A stretch of DNA of 64,000 nt from Leptospira barantonii (GCF_002811925.1 NZ_NPDS01000011.1:1-64000), one strand, 5' to 3'. Counted from the first letter of the stretch, positions 36,147 through 48,323 are shown. A program made the numbers and translations. The notes: generated from the sequence alone by a model not told the origin.

Positions 36147-37757
36147 ATGATTCTCGTAAATTTCGAAAACGAAAAAGAAATTAGTTTACCTGAAAATTCC
36201 GCACCACAGAGCCTGTTGGAGATTAGTTTATCAAACTCGATCCCTCATACGCACGCTTGCGGCGGACACGCTCGTTGTTCCACTTGCCGCGTCTTAGTTT
36301 TGGAAAATCCCTCCAATTTATCCGAACCGGAACAAAAAGAAAAGGATCTGTCGCAAAAGAAAGGTTTTCCAGAGGCGGTTCGACTCGCTTGCCAAGCCAA
36401 GGTCTTAGGAGACGTTCGAGTGAGAAGAATCGTTTTGGACGACGAGGATTACAATCTTACCATCCCCGGTTCGTCCGAAACCTCCGGAGAAGAAAAGGAC
36501 ATCGCGATTCTTTTCAGCGACATCCGAGACTTCACTACCTTTTCGGAATCACATCTTCCTTACGACGTGATCCATATTCTCAATCGATACTTTTACAAGA
36601 TGGGCGACATCGTATTAAAACACGGCGGAAAGATCGACAAGTATATCGGAGACGGGTTGATGGCCTTGTTCGGAGTGGAAGGCGGTTCGCCCGAAGAGAT
36701 TTGTCTTTCCGCTCTTCGTGCGGCTAAGGAAATGGAATTGGAACTCTACTCGCTCAACGAATATCTAAAGTCCCATTTTCATACTTCCTTTCGGATCGGA
36801 GTCGGAGTACATTATGGAAGTTGCATATTAGGACAACTGGGACATCCCGCGAACATGTCTTACACCGCGATCGGAGATTCGGTCAACATGGCGAGTAGAA
36901 TCGAATCGAAAACCAAAAAGGCCGGAACGTCCGTTCTTATATCGGAATCGCTTTACGAACAGGTGAAGGAAAGAGTTCTCAAAGGCAGAACGTTCTCCAC
37001 ACAACTCAAGGGAAAAACGGGAGAATATAAACTCTACGAAATCCGAGAGATTCTAAAAAAAGCGAGCGTGAACGCTTGGGAAGAAGCGAGAAACGCGCTC
37101 CGAAGAATCATACTCGTACGTGAAACCGGAAGTTGGTTAAAACTAGTATATCATCTTTCTTGTCTGTTTAACGAGAAGAACGAATGGATCGGACTTTCCG
37201 CGGCGGAATCGTTTTCGGGTTTCACCAAACTTCCGGAAAACGGAGATCTGGTTCAGAATTATTATCAACTCAAAGAGACAAGAGATACTTTCGTGGAACG
37301 AACTCAGGTTCCGATCTCTCTCGCGGATTTTCTCGCGCTGGCCGGAGCCGTTGCGATCGAAAAATCGGGGGGACCGAGAATTTCCATAGAATCCGGAAGA
37401 AAGGACGAATCGATCAACGAAGTCGTTCAGATTCTTCCCTTGGGAATGCAAACTCAAACGGATCAACTTCCCTGTCTTCAAAAGATGAATTTAGGAGTCA
37501 GAGATTTGGTTTTGATTTCGGGAGCGCGTACGATCGGATGGCTCGGAGACGAATCTCTCACCGCAAATCCTTTCAACTTCGACAACAGTTACTTTCACGT
37601 TCTTCTCAAAGCGGGACTCGAAGGGCCGCTCTTGATCCCGAACGACAGAGAACTTTTGAAAAACGACGAAACCAGAGCTATGGTTTTGGATTACGCTCTC
37701 GATCAATCCAAGTTTTTCGAGGACTTCGTTGCCGCATATCGGAAGCTCACTGCCTAA
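36147..37757 (+). CDS. Ferredoxin / class III nucleotidyl cyclase / haem-peroxidase-like fusion
   Basis: A 536-aa, apparently soluble three-domain protein with a GGAAGG ribosome-binding site. (1) Residues 1-95: a [2Fe-2S] ferredoxin domain with Cys38-x5-Cys44-x2-Cys47 and Cys82, adrenodoxin spacing. (2) About 115-300: a class III cyclase with metal Asp125 (FSDIRDF) and Asp169 (YIGDG), base-recognition Lys165 and Thr240, and Asn247/Arg251 (VNMASR), all present, so it is likely active as an adenylate cyclase. (3) About 310-536: a class I peroxidase-like domain. [28 protein letters not shown] and [14 protein letters not shown] align by eye with ascorbate peroxidase. Distal His336 is kept, but distal Arg is Lys332, distal Trp is Tyr335, and the proximal His is Arg461. 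It is probably a redox-sensing cyclase. Confidence 0.9.
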   Translation: MILVNFENEKEISLPENSAPQSLLEISLSNSIPHTHACGGHARCSTCRVLVLENPSNLSEPEQKEKDLSQKKGFPEAVRLACQAKVLGDVRVRRIVLDDEDYNLTIPGSSETSGEEKDIAILFSDIRDFTTFSESHLPYDVIHILNRYFYKMGDIVLKHGGKIDKYIGDGLMALFGVEGGSPEEICLSALRAAKEMELELYSLNEYLKSHFHTSFRIGVGVHYGSCILGQLGHPANMSYTAIGDSVNMASRIESKTKKAGTSVLISESLYEQVKERVLKGRTFSTQLKGKTGEYKLYEIREILKKASVNAWEEARNALRRIILVRETGSWLKLVYHLSCLFNEKNEWIGLSAAESFSGFTKLPENGDLVQNYYQLKETRDTFVERTQVPISLADFLALAGAVAIEKSGGPRISIESGRKDESINEVVQILPLGMQTQTDQLPCLQKMNLGVRDLVLISGARTIGWLGDESLTANPFNFDNSYFHVLLKAGLEGPLLIPNDRELLKNDETRAMVLDYALDQSKFFEDFVAAYRKLTA

Positions 37758-37838
37758 ATGAAAAGAAAGGGAAATTTTTTTCTTGAACGAAATGAATCGA
37801 ACGTTAACCTGATCGATCTACAAGTTTAGGAGCGACCC

Positions 37839-38801
37839 ATGATGCCCGAATCGGCAAATCGTTTTTCACTCGATGCAAAAGCGGAAGAACTGTTTCTCAT
37901 TTATCTTAAGAATATATTCTTTACGATCATCACTGCGGGTGTGTATTATTTTTGGGCCAAGGTCAATACGCAAAAATTCGTACATAGACATTTGTCGTTT
38001 CAAAATCAGAGATTCGATTATCACGGAACCGGTAAGGAGAATTTTATCGGCTTTCTAAAGGGAATGGGAATCCTTCTTCTTTTCGGTTTGGTCTTTGCGG
38101 GTTTGTTTTACATCGCCGGTAAACTCGGACTTTGGGCCACGATTCTTTTTACTCTTCTTTTATATTCCAGTATTCTACTCGCGATCCCTTATATCTCGAT
38201 CGGATCGAGAAGATATTTCCTAAGCAGAACTTCGTTTAACAATATCAGATTTAGATTCACGGGAAAGGTAAGACATCTCGTGAGCCTTTTTATACCGAAC
38301 GCGCTTCTTTCCTTAGTGACGCTCGGAATTTATTCTCCTTGGTTTTACAACAAACTCGAAAAATTCTTCATCGAACATTCTCATTTAGGGAACGCGGACT
38401 TTCAGTATCACGGAAAAGGAAAGGAACTTTTTTTCATCTACCTAAAAGGAATCTTTTTCACGCCGTTTACCGCGGGAATTTATCTATTCTGGTTCGAAGC
38501 CAATCTTCATAACTATTTCTGGAATCACACGAAGTTTCAGGAAATTTCTTTCCGCTCCGAACTCAAAGGAGGAACCGTTTTTCTAAACGCGTTCATTTCG
38601 ATCGTGTTGGTCGTGTTTACGTTGGGAATCGGAATTCCCTGGGCGTATCTTCGTTCCATGAGAATTTTTACGGAAGCGTTGTCCTTGGAATCCTCTCCGA
38701 ACTTAGGAGCGATCCAAAGCGTAAAAGATCCGTACGCGAACGCTCTCGCCGACGGATTGCACGAAGCCGGAGAAGCGATCAGTTCCGTATTCGGAAACTA
38801 A
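37839..38801 (+). CDS. DUF898 (YjgN-like) membrane protein
   Basis: A 320-aa protein of the DUF898/YjgN family. It contains two similar halves, each with a block of the type 'FxFxYxxxxAELFxIYLKNIFFTIITAGVYYFWAKVN': once near residues 14-45 and again as GKELFFIYLKGIFFTPFTAGIYLFWFEANL near 190. The FDYHGTGKE and FQYHGKGKE motifs are also duplicated. There are about six to eight membrane helices. The function is unknown. The M48 protease gene starts 3 bp after its stop, so the two are co-translated. An 82-bp gap separates it from the cyclase gene. Confidence 0.9.
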   Translation: MMPESANRFSLDAKAEELFLIYLKNIFFTIITAGVYYFWAKVNTQKFVHRHLSFQNQRFDYHGTGKENFIGFLKGMGILLLFGLVFAGLFYIAGKLGLWATILFTLLLYSSILLAIPYISIGSRRYFLSRTSFNNIRFRFTGKVRHLVSLFIPNALLSLVTLGIYSPWFYNKLEKFFIEHSHLGNADFQYHGKGKELFFIYLKGIFFTPFTAGIYLFWFEANLHNYFWNHTKFQEISFRSELKGGTVFLNAFISIVLVVFTLGIGIPWAYLRSMRIFTEALSLESSPNLGAIQSVKDPYANALADGLHEAGEAISSVFGN

Positions 38802-38804
38802 GGA

Positions 38805-39962
38805 ATGCCCGACCTTTACTACGACGGCAAATCGGCGAAACCGGTTTCGGGGAATTTGATTCCCAACGAGACCGGATTTCGCTTCGTCGCGGAAACAAAC
38901 TCGGAAGAAAATAATACATTCCATTTTTCTTATACACAAATTCTTTCCCTCGAAAAACTGGGAAACGAGTACAGACTCGAACTCTCGGACAACCACGAAC
39001 TCGGAAACGATCTGATCTTTACGTTCTTCTCAAAGGAGAAGGCTGATCTTTTTCAAAAATACAGAAAACGCAAACTCGGAACGGACTTCGGCGGGCTTTT
39101 ATCCAGATTTCTTTTGTTGCCCACATTCCAACAGATTTTGATCGCGGGAATTCTCGCGTTCGGCATCGGATTTTTGATAGTAAACAAACTCGATCAAGTT
39201 TACGTTCTTGTTCCGGAATCGGCGGACAAGGCTCTCGGAGAAATGATCTCGAAACGATTCGAAACGAACTACTCCGAATGTAAGAATCCGAAACTGCGGG
39301 AAAGTGTGAACAAGATCCGCAATACGATCGTGTCCCCGAAAGTCAGGGACAAATTCTCCATTAAAATATTAAGAACTTCTGATATAAATGCGTTCGCTCT
39401 TCCGGGAGGAAGAATCTACGTATTTTCGGGTTTGATCGAAGAATCGGAAAGCCCCGAAGAGATCGCGGCAATACTCGCACACGAAATCGCGCACGTCGAA
39501 AATCGTCACGGAATCCGTCAGATGATCCGTCTTCTGGGAATCTCGCTCGTAATCAAACTCTCGATCGGAATCGGATTCGACGACATCGGAACCTTGGAGA
39601 CGATCACGGAAATCGTAAACACGTTAACCGTTCTTAGATATTCGAGGGAATTCGAAGAGGAAGCGGACGAACGAGCCTTTGAGATGTTAAAAAAATCGGG
39701 GGTCGGTCTTTCGGGCTTTATAGATTTTTTTGAAAGGGAAGAATCGAAGGTTTCGAAAAATTCTCCCCAAAAACAAGGCGGGCAGTCTTCGAAGAAGGAC
39801 GAAAAGGAATGGAACGCCGAGAAAATTCTGGATTGGCTGAGCACACATCCGGACAATCAAAGTAGAATTCAAAAAGCGAAGGAGTATGCGAAACGACTTC
39901 AGGGAAAATCGAGGGGAATCCGCATCGATTCTTGGAAGTCGATCCGTGAAAGTTGTTCTTAA
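38805..39962 (+). CDS. M48-family membrane metalloprotease
   Basis: A 385-aa protein. The N-terminal 100 residues look like a PH- or GRAM-like soluble part. A membrane helix follows (FQQILIAGILAFGIGFLIV, near residues 107-125). The M48 catalytic region has AILAHEIAHVENRHGIRQM (HExxH zinc site) and the third ligand Glu in YSREFEEEADERAFEML. Between them, NAFALPGGRIYVFSGLI is diagnostic for M48 (YcaL/LoiP/BepA group). It has no Cys lipobox. It probably degrades or refolds envelope proteins. Three bp separate it from the DUF898 gene, a pairing that suggests joint function in the membrane. Confidence 0.93.
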   Translation: MPDLYYDGKSAKPVSGNLIPNETGFRFVAETNSEENNTFHFSYTQILSLEKLGNEYRLELSDNHELGNDLIFTFFSKEKADLFQKYRKRKLGTDFGGLLSRFLLLPTFQQILIAGILAFGIGFLIVNKLDQVYVLVPESADKALGEMISKRFETNYSECKNPKLRESVNKIRNTIVSPKVRDKFSIKILRTSDINAFALPGGRIYVFSGLIEESESPEEIAAILAHEIAHVENRHGIRQMIRLLGISLVIKLSIGIGFDDIGTLETITEIVNTLTVLRYSREFEEEADERAFEMLKKSGVGLSGFIDFFEREESKVSKNSPQKQGGQSSKKDEKEWNAEKILDWLSTHPDNQSRIQKAKEYAKRLQGKSRGIRIDSWKSIRESCS

Positions 39963-40136
39963 TTATTTCTTGTTGTCATCCAAGGGAAAGAGTTCTTGAA
40001 CCGTATTTCCTAAAGCTCTATCGAAGTTCTCGAACGACTTGAGAATTTCCTGAATCAAAATTTCTCCGTTCGAAAAGTCCTCTAAACGATCCAAAATTTC
40101 TTCTTCTACTTCACTGTGGAACTGCGTGTCTTTCAT
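39963..40136 (-). CDS. Small acidic protein, unknown function
   Basis: A 57-aa frame from the ATG at 40136: MKDTQFHSEVEEEILDRLED, then FSNGEILIQEILKSFENFDR, ending LFPLDDNKK. It is acidic, amphipathic and predicted helical. It fills the gap after the M48 stop exactly (the stop codons abut). The ribosome-binding site is weak, and no homolog is recognised. Codon use resembles neighbouring genes, which supports a real gene. Confidence 0.55.
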   Translation of the reverse strand: MKDTQFHSEVEEEILDRLEDFSNGEILIQEILKSFENFDRALGNTVQELFPLDDNKK

Positions 40137-40288
40137 CTTGATACCAGATTCTTTTTATTTAACGAATACTTACGATTAGAGGGAAAAAAATCGGGAATAC
40201 AACGAACCCAAACTATTTTTCCGAGTCGAACTCGAATTTATTCTTAAATCGATTCCCAAATTTTTTCCTAAAAAAAGCATGGGAGAAG

Positions 40289-41392
40289 ATGATCCCATTT
40301 CAACCTATTCTAAACACGCTCAAAAGTTACGAAGCCGGTAAACCCATTGAACTCGTGGTTCGAGAATTCGGGATCGATCCTAAAGAAGTCATCAAACTCG
40401 GCTCCAACGAAAACCCGTTCGGCACGGCCCTTCCGGTCGTAGAGGCGATCCAGCGCGCGGCGTCGACGATGTCGTATTATCCGGATGATTCTTACTTGGA
40501 TTTAAAAACCGCGCTCGCGTCCAAGTTCGACGTCACTCCCGATCGAATCATTCCCGGAAACGGAAGCGATCAGGTTTTGGATTTCGCGTGTAGATGCGTA
40601 TTGGGTCCGGGAGATCCGATTCTGATCAATCGTATTACGTTCGCTATGTATAAGATCTACGCCCTTCAATGCGGTGCCGTGATTCATTCCACCGAAACGA
40701 TCGAACACGATCTGAACGCGTTTTTGGATCTTGCGAAATCCGTTCGTCCCAAAATCATCTTTTTATGCACTCCGTCCAATCCGGTGGGCGACGCCCTTTC
40801 CAAATCGGACGTCTATGAATTTTTAAGAAAGGTTTCCCCGGACACGTTAGTCGTCATTGACGCGGCTTATATGGAATTCGGTAAAAAAAAGGACGAGGAT
40901 AAATTCATTCCCGCAAAAGAAGTCACCGATATTTTTCCGAACGTTTTTTATACGGGAACATTTTCCAAAGTCTACGGACTCGGAGGAATGAGAATCGGTT
41001 ACGGGATCGGAAGCAAGGAATTGATCTCCAATCTTTATAAGATGCGCCCTCCGTTCAGCGTCGCGAATCTTTCCGCGCTCGCGGCGACCGAGGCTTTAAA
41101 GAACGAATCTCACGTGGATTCTTATTTGGAAACGAATCTGAACGAGATGAAACGATACGAAAAATTCGCATCGGAACAAAGTATAGAATATCCGAATTCA
41201 TACGCGAACTTTATTACGTTTTTTGCAAGAAAACACGGTAAAACTTCTTCGGAAATTTCCCAGTCTCTTTTAAGACAAGGGATCATTCTTCGCGACTTGA
41301 AGAGCTACGATTTAAACGCGCTTCGAATTACGATCGGAAGACCCGAACAAAACGACCGGGTTCTTTCCGCTTTGGAAAAAGAATTCAACTAA
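40289..41392 (+). CDS. hisC: Histidinol-phosphate aminotransferase
   Basis: A 367-aa fold-type I PLP enzyme. Signatures are [15 protein letters not shown] near the N-terminus, [36 protein letters not shown] with the PLP-ring Asp, and the Schiff-base Lys in [20 protein letters not shown]. The [18 protein letters not shown] ending also fits HisC. It converts imidazole-acetol phosphate plus Glu into histidinol phosphate in histidine biosynthesis; some HisC enzymes also transaminate aromatic amino acids. It stands apart from other his genes here. Confidence 0.92.
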   Translation: MIPFQPILNTLKSYEAGKPIELVVREFGIDPKEVIKLGSNENPFGTALPVVEAIQRAASTMSYYPDDSYLDLKTALASKFDVTPDRIIPGNGSDQVLDFACRCVLGPGDPILINRITFAMYKIYALQCGAVIHSTETIEHDLNAFLDLAKSVRPKIIFLCTPSNPVGDALSKSDVYEFLRKVSPDTLVVIDAAYMEFGKKKDEDKFIPAKEVTDIFPNVFYTGTFSKVYGLGGMRIGYGIGSKELISNLYKMRPPFSVANLSALAATEALKNESHVDSYLETNLNEMKRYEKFASEQSIEYPNSYANFITFFARKHGKTSSEISQSLLRQGIILRDLKSYDLNALRITIGRPEQNDRVLSALEKEFN

Positions 41393-41532
41393 AAAAACTT
41401 ACGACCCGTTGCGCGATTAAACCGTTTTGTAACGAAATCGCCATCCTATCTTTAAAAAAAAGATTTAGATTTTTACCGAAAAGCACGAAACGATTACTAA
41501 ACCTTGGCGGTCTTACGACCCAAGGAGGAAAA

Positions 41533-41715
41533 ATGTTCAATTCTGAGTATAAACACAAAAAAATAAAAGAGCCGATCCAACACCAACAACACGCGGTGGC
41601 GTATCAATGGAATTCGGACTCGAGTAGAAATGGAAACGAAACGGAAACCGGTCTGAAAGGATTGGAATCCAGGACAAAACAGGTCAAAGTTCGACCCGAT
41701 CTCTACGACAAATAA
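41533..41715 (+). CDS. Small hydrophilic protein, unknown function
   Basis: A 60-aa protein with a near-perfect ribosome-binding site (AAGGAGG at 41522-41528) four nucleotides before the ATG, which strongly supports translation. The sequence is polar and Gln/His/Lys-rich (KIKEPIQHQQHAVAYQWNSD) and is probably disordered. It ends in RPDLYDK. No cysteine, signal peptide or family was found. It converges directly on rarA, with the stops adjoining. Confidence 0.7.
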   Translation: MFNSEYKHKKIKEPIQHQQHAVAYQWNSDSSRNGNETETGLKGLESRTKQVKVRPDLYDK

Positions 41716-42987
41716 TCAACTTCCTTTCTTCCAGGGAGTTTTTTCCCAAATCTTATCCAAGTATTCTTTGAGTTTCAATTCCGCTCCGTTTCCGGTTGGA
41801 AAATAAAAACGGGGCGGATCGTCCGCAAACTGATCCGGGAAATAATTTTGTTCCTTAAATCCGCCGAAGTCGTGAGGATAAATATAACCCTGAGAAGCGC
41901 CTTCTTTCTTGTGTAAAAACGTAGGAGCGTTTCTGAGACGATTCGGAATTTGAATTCCGGTTCCCTTTTCTCTTACAAAGGAAAGAGCGGCTCCGATGCC
42001 CTTGTAACTCGCGTTCGATTTGGGACAGGATGCAAGAAAGGTGGTTACGTGCGCGAGGATCAATCTTCCTTCGGGCATCCCTATTGCCTCGAGCGCTTGT
42101 AAGCCGGAAACCGCCAAGGGCAATCCGTTGATCGATGCGTTTCCCACGTCTTCGCTCGCGAGAATGATCAATCTTCGCATAATAAAAAGCGGATCTTCTC
42201 CGCCTTCGAGTAAAACCGCAAGATAGTATAACGCGGCGTCCGGGTCGCTCCCACGCACGGATTTGATAAACGCGGAAATCACGTCGTAGTGCGATTCTCC
42301 GCTTTTATCGTATTCGATCACCCTGCTAGCGAGATATTCCTCAACGTCGGCTTGGTCGATCGTATGATTCTCCGGAAAACTGAAACTGAGACCCTCTAGA
42401 TTGGAAAGAAGTTTTCTTCCGTCCCCACCCGAAAATCGAATCAATGTTTCCTTGGCTTCCTGATTTAGATTTATGGAATATGCTAAATTTTGAATTCCTC
42501 TTTCCAACAAAGAGGATTGTTCTTCCAAAGAAAGAGGTTCTATCTTTAAAATCTGACATCTGGATAAAAGAGGTCTTGTGATCCGAAACGCCGGATTTTC
42601 GGTCGTGGCTCCGATCAATACGAGATGTCCAGTTTCCACTCCCTTGAGAAGGCTGTCTTGTTGGGACGCGCTAAAACGATGGATCTCGTCCAAAAAAAGA
42701 AGAATCGTTCCCTCTCGTTCCGCTCTTTCGAGAAGTTTTTTGATCTCCGCTACTCCGGTGGAGACTGCGTTGTATTCCACGTAGGGAAGATTCCATTTTC
42801 TGCATAGAATTCCGGCTAACGTCGATTTGCCGGTGCCCGGTGGTCCGTAGAGAATGATCGATACGGGAGAACGATAATTGACGAGTTGTTTGGTGGCTCT
42901 TGTTTGACCGATTACGTCGTCGAAACTGGAAGGACGGATCTTATGAGCGAGCGGAGGAATCGGCTTCTTTGTAAAAAGATCGCTCAA
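41716..42987 (-). CDS. rarA: Replication-associated recombination protein A (MgsA/WHIP-type AAA+ ATPase)
   Basis: A 423-aa AAA+ ATPase. It begins [17 protein letters not shown] and has Walker [10 protein letters not shown], Walker [17 protein letters not shown], sensor 1 [12 protein letters not shown], and the arginine finger region [13 protein letters not shown]. The C-terminal RarA block is present: [39 protein letters not shown], then the terminal [16 protein letters not shown]. It acts at stalled replication forks with SSB. It overlaps the upstream 75-aa gene by 4 bp (ATGA type), so it is translationally coupled and part of the mutL group. Confidence 0.95.
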   Translation of the reverse strand: MSDLFTKKPIPPLAHKIRPSSFDDVIGQTRATKQLVNYRSPVSIILYGPPGTGKSTLAGILCRKWNLPYVEYNAVSTGVAEIKKLLERAEREGTILLFLDEIHRFSASQQDSLLKGVETGHLVLIGATTENPAFRITRPLLSRCQILKIEPLSLEEQSSLLERGIQNLAYSINLNQEAKETLIRFSGGDGRKLLSNLEGLSFSFPENHTIDQADVEEYLASRVIEYDKSGESHYDVISAFIKSVRGSDPDAALYYLAVLLEGGEDPLFIMRRLIILASEDVGNASINGLPLAVSGLQALEAIGMPEGRLILAHVTTFLASCPKSNASYKGIGAALSFVREKGTGIQIPNRLRNAPTFLHKKEGASQGYIYPHDFGGFKEQNYFPDQFADDPPRFYFPTGNGAELKLKEYLDKIWEKTPWKKGS

Positions 42988-43211
42988 CTCGGTTCCAACT
43001 CGTTTTTGATTTTTCTAAGACAGGTTCGTATGGTCGCGTTACAAACGTCGCAGGCGCTATGACAACAAACCAGGGATTGTTCCCGGATGTTTCCTTGAAG
43101 AACGTTTTCGATCAAGGCTTGAATTCGAATCGGAAGATCGAACAGATCCAAGTTCTCTCGGATGACTTCCTCTCTCGTTTTCGGAAATAGATTGGGCTGG
43201 TTGGTTTCCAA
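42984..43211 (-). CDS. Small cysteine-rich protein, possible metal-binding
   Basis: A 75-aa protein with a cluster of Cys and His residues in the C-terminal half: Cys49, Cys50, His51, Cys54, Cys57 and Cys65 ([18 protein letters not shown]). Such spacing could bind zinc or an iron-sulphur cluster. The N-terminal half is helical ([28 protein letters not shown]). The ATGA overlap with rarA indicates translational coupling. No family was recognised. A role with RarA in repair is inference from coupling only. Confidence 0.7.
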   Translation of the reverse strand: METNQPNLFPKTREEVIRENLDLFDLPIRIQALIENVLQGNIREQSLVCCHSACDVCNATIRTCLRKIKNELEPS

Positions 43212-43287
43212 AAATTCTAACCTTGATACAAAAGATTCATCAAAAAATTCTTTCTTATATCGGACTGATCGGAACCGAAAAAAGATC

Positions 43288-45667
<2,380 letters not shown>

Positions 45668-46165
45668 GGATGGTTCCAATGTCGGAATTCCGACCAAGGC
45701 TGTCAATCGTGGAAATCTTCGAAAATTAAGGGAGAATGGATTCTTGGAAAACTTTTGTGAAATCTAAAATCGGCCGGATTCTTAAGACGCTACAATCGGA
45801 AACTGTTTATTTTTCAAGTGAGACATCCTAAATCGTAAACTCTCTTTCCTCATTTTCAAAATCAAGGACAGCGTAACGCGAGCATCGAAATCACGCTCTC
45901 CATATTATAAGAACTATATTAAAATGATTGTACATTCAACTCAAAAGAAACAAAAACAAAAAAGTATTTCACTAACAATACCAAAGAATCGAATTCACGC
46001 ACGACAACGTTTCATCAATTAATTCATAGAATCTGAAAATTTAAAAACAAAGGACGGTTCTTCAAGATGGATTCGTTTGCGTTTCTATTTCGTTCCCGAA
46101 GATAACACAAACATTAGAGTAAGATAAAACACGCGCGAATTTAGTTCAAAAAATAGGAAAACACA
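45668..46165. other. Upstream region of mutL and of the DUF1554 gene
   Basis: A 498-bp non-coding stretch, strongly AT-rich from about 45900. It contains a solitary palindrome GTCGGAATTCCGAC at 45681-45694 and the direct-repeat pair AAGGGAGAATGG (45728-45739) and TCTAAAATCGGC (45763-45774), both of which recur after the DUF1554 gene. A 31-codon frame at 45736-45831 has a close AAGGGAG but is too short to call. Confidence 0.6.
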
Positions 46166-46849
46166 ATGTTTAAAAAAATTTTTCTTAGCTTACTTACGGG
46201 AACGATCGTTATGACCCTTTTTTCCTGCGAAGACAAAAAAGAAGACAACACGGGCACTCTCTTTTTCTTACTCGCATCCAGCGGAGCATTGGGAAACTCC
46301 GTCCCCTCCTGCAAGGACTCTTCGTTCTGCAGAACGTTTATCGCGACAAATAACGGAGCCGGTTACAACGGAAACTTAGGCGGAATCAGTGGCGCGGACG
46401 CAAAGTGTATGGCGGCAAGACCTAGCGGCTTAACCGGAACTTACAAAGCGGTCATCGTATCGCTCAACGTTCGGGAAGTTATATCCGCTACGGATGGAAA
46501 TCCGAATCGAAAAGACTGGGTTTTATATCCGAATAAACAATACCGCAGAAGCGACGGAACTACGATCACGTTTACCACGAACGCGAATTCGATCGTAACC
46601 GCAAACCTGACGAACGGAATCGATGCGGGAGCTCAGAAATTTTTCTGGAATGGCTTCAACGGAGGAGCGGGGACATTTCCATGGGAAGTCTCTTCCGATT
46701 GTAACGCGTGGTCTTCGAATAACGCCGTGTCCGCAGGAAAAGCGGGAAATACCACGGAGACAAATCCTAATTTAACGCCCGAAGGAGCGTTTACCGTGGA
46801 TACGTATAACTGTAATGTGAACCTAAATCTACTCTGCGCCGAACAGTAA
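46166..46849 (+). CDS. DUF1554-family lipoprotein
   Basis: A 227-aa lipoprotein. The signal [21 protein letters not shown] has a lipobox with Cys21. The DUF1554 domain is clear: [62 protein letters not shown], and the final [13 protein letters not shown]. The family is abundant in pathogenic Leptospira and has a lectin-like arrangement with a conserved disulphide set. It is likely exposed at the outer surface. An AGGAAA ribosome-binding site precedes it. The gene is flanked by a pair of shared 12-mers, and its AT-rich upstream region differs from the surroundings, hinting at acquisition or duplication. Confidence 0.92.
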   Translation: MFKKIFLSLLTGTIVMTLFSCEDKKEDNTGTLFFLLASSGALGNSVPSCKDSSFCRTFIATNNGAGYNGNLGGISGADAKCMAARPSGLTGTYKAVIVSLNVREVISATDGNPNRKDWVLYPNKQYRRSDGTTITFTTNANSIVTANLTNGIDAGAQKFFWNGFNGGAGTFPWEVSSDCNAWSSNNAVSAGKAGNTTETNPNLTPEGAFTVDTYNCNVNLNLLCAEQ

Positions 46850-47056
46850 AATCAAGGGAGAATGGCGAGTCTAAAATCGGCTCGTCGTTCTCGCCGCCAC
46901 AATAGAACCGAACAGTCGATGAGGAATATTTTCGAAAGAAAATTGAAAGATCCTCATGATGTTTTTTAAGTTTAACCTCAAAACACATTCAAAACAAAAC
47001 ATACAAAAATTAAAATATACTAAACTACAAAAGTGAATTTCACAAATCGACTTTGA

Positions 47057-48313
47057 TTAAACTTCTTTTCCCTGAGTTTTGATAAACGGTTCTTTAGGAG
47101 ATAAAAAGTAACCGCTTAAACTTGCGATCAACACAGGTGTAAAACTGTAAAGACCGGTCAGTTCGGATAACAAAATCGTGGTGGAAATCGGAGTTTTGGT
47201 TACGGAAGAATTGACCGCGGCCATCAAGCAGATCATCAGAAAGGATTCGTTTTCGGTAGGAAGAATTCCGAACAAAAGTTTACCGGCGCAAGCCCCGATA
47301 AAAAACAAGGGAATGATCACTCCCCCTCTCCAACCGCTCGCAACCGTACTCGTGATCGCGAATGTTTTCCAGAAGATCAAAGCCGCTAAAAAAACGAGAG
47401 TGAACTTTCCTTCCACGATTTGATTGAGTTGATCGTGTCCGAAAAACCGGGTCAACGGAATCTGCCAAGCGATACATCCCAAAACCGCGCCGCCGAGCAA
47501 GGTCTTCCAGTAGATCGGTCCCGGAATTTTAGAATAGATCCAACGATTTGCGATGAACAAACCGTGAAACATCCATCCGAGAACCGCGCCGACCGCGCCG
47601 AGTAAAAGAGCATATAAGAAATCTTGAATGTCTCCGGGAACGTACTGAGGAAACTGCCAAGTGGGTTGTAAACCCGCGTGTGTCATCCAAAGGAAAACGA
47701 AAAACGCCGATGTGCTCGATAAAAACGCGGGAAGAAGCGCCTTATAGTATTCGACCACGTGTCTGTGTTGTAGGATTTCAAGAGCGAATAACGCGCCTCC
47801 CAAGGGAGAACCGAACAACGAAGTAAAACCCGCGGCCATCCCGGCGATGGTCATAGATCTGTATTCTTCTCCGGTAAGTCCGAGCTTTTCTGCGAACCAG
47901 TTTCCGAAGGAACCCGTGATTTGAACGAGAGGAGCCTCGGGACCAGCGCTTCCTCCCGAAGATATACTTAAGATGGAAGAAAGAGCCATGGAAGGATTCT
48001 GACTCGCTTCCAACTTTCCGCCACGAAAACGTATATTATCGATTACTAATGAGATTTCCCCCGGTTCTCCGAGAAAATGAATGACGAGTCCAATCAACAG
48101 TCCGGAGATCGTCATAAAAGGAACGGTGTAAATCCCGGAGATCGCGGACGCAAAACGTGTCAGGTATTCGAGGAGCATCCAAAACGCGGCCGAAAAAAGT
48201 CCGCCCGCGATCCCGAGAATCACGTAAAAAAAAGTGAGTCTCGAAAGCATAAACGGATTTTTCCTGGAGAAAACCAGAACTCTGGACCGGAGAAGATCTG
48301 CGATCGTCATCAT
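47057..48313 (-). CDS. ClC-family chloride channel/antiporter
   Basis: A 418-aa ClC protein with about twelve membrane helices. The selectivity-filter regions are visible: SISSGGSAGPEAPLVQITG (with the gating Glu in GPEAP), GMAAGFTSLFGSPLGGALFALEI, ASGWRGGVIIPLFFIGACAGKL (the second filter, GxFxP-like) and NSSVTKTPISTTILLSELTG. The gating Glu is retained, which fits either gated channel or proton antiport activity. There is no CBS domain. It starts 10 bp after the purM stop and is probably co-transcribed with it. Confidence 0.93.
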   Translation of the reverse strand: MMTIADLLRSRVLVFSRKNPFMLSRLTFFYVILGIAGGLFSAAFWMLLEYLTRFASAISGIYTVPFMTISGLLIGLVIHFLGEPGEISLVIDNIRFRGGKLEASQNPSMALSSILSISSGGSAGPEAPLVQITGSFGNWFAEKLGLTGEEYRSMTIAGMAAGFTSLFGSPLGGALFALEILQHRHVVEYYKALLPAFLSSTSAFFVFLWMTHAGLQPTWQFPQYVPGDIQDFLYALLLGAVGAVLGWMFHGLFIANRWIYSKIPGPIYWKTLLGGAVLGCIAWQIPLTRFFGHDQLNQIVEGKFTLVFLAALIFWKTFAITSTVASGWRGGVIIPLFFIGACAGKLLFGILPTENESFLMICLMAAVNSSVTKTPISTTILLSELTGLYSFTPVLIASLSGYFLSPKEPFIKTQGKEV

Positions 48314-48323
48314 AGATGCGTTG

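Noticed and set aside
45736..45831. A 31-codon frame with AAGGGAG just upstream
   Set aside because: The ribosome-binding site is too close to the ATG and the peptide shows no conservation evidence; kept only as part of the direct-repeat finding.
46862..46969. A 35-codon frame after the DUF1554 gene
   Set aside because: Same close AAGGGAG, but composition is Arg/Ser-rich and no support beyond the repeat.
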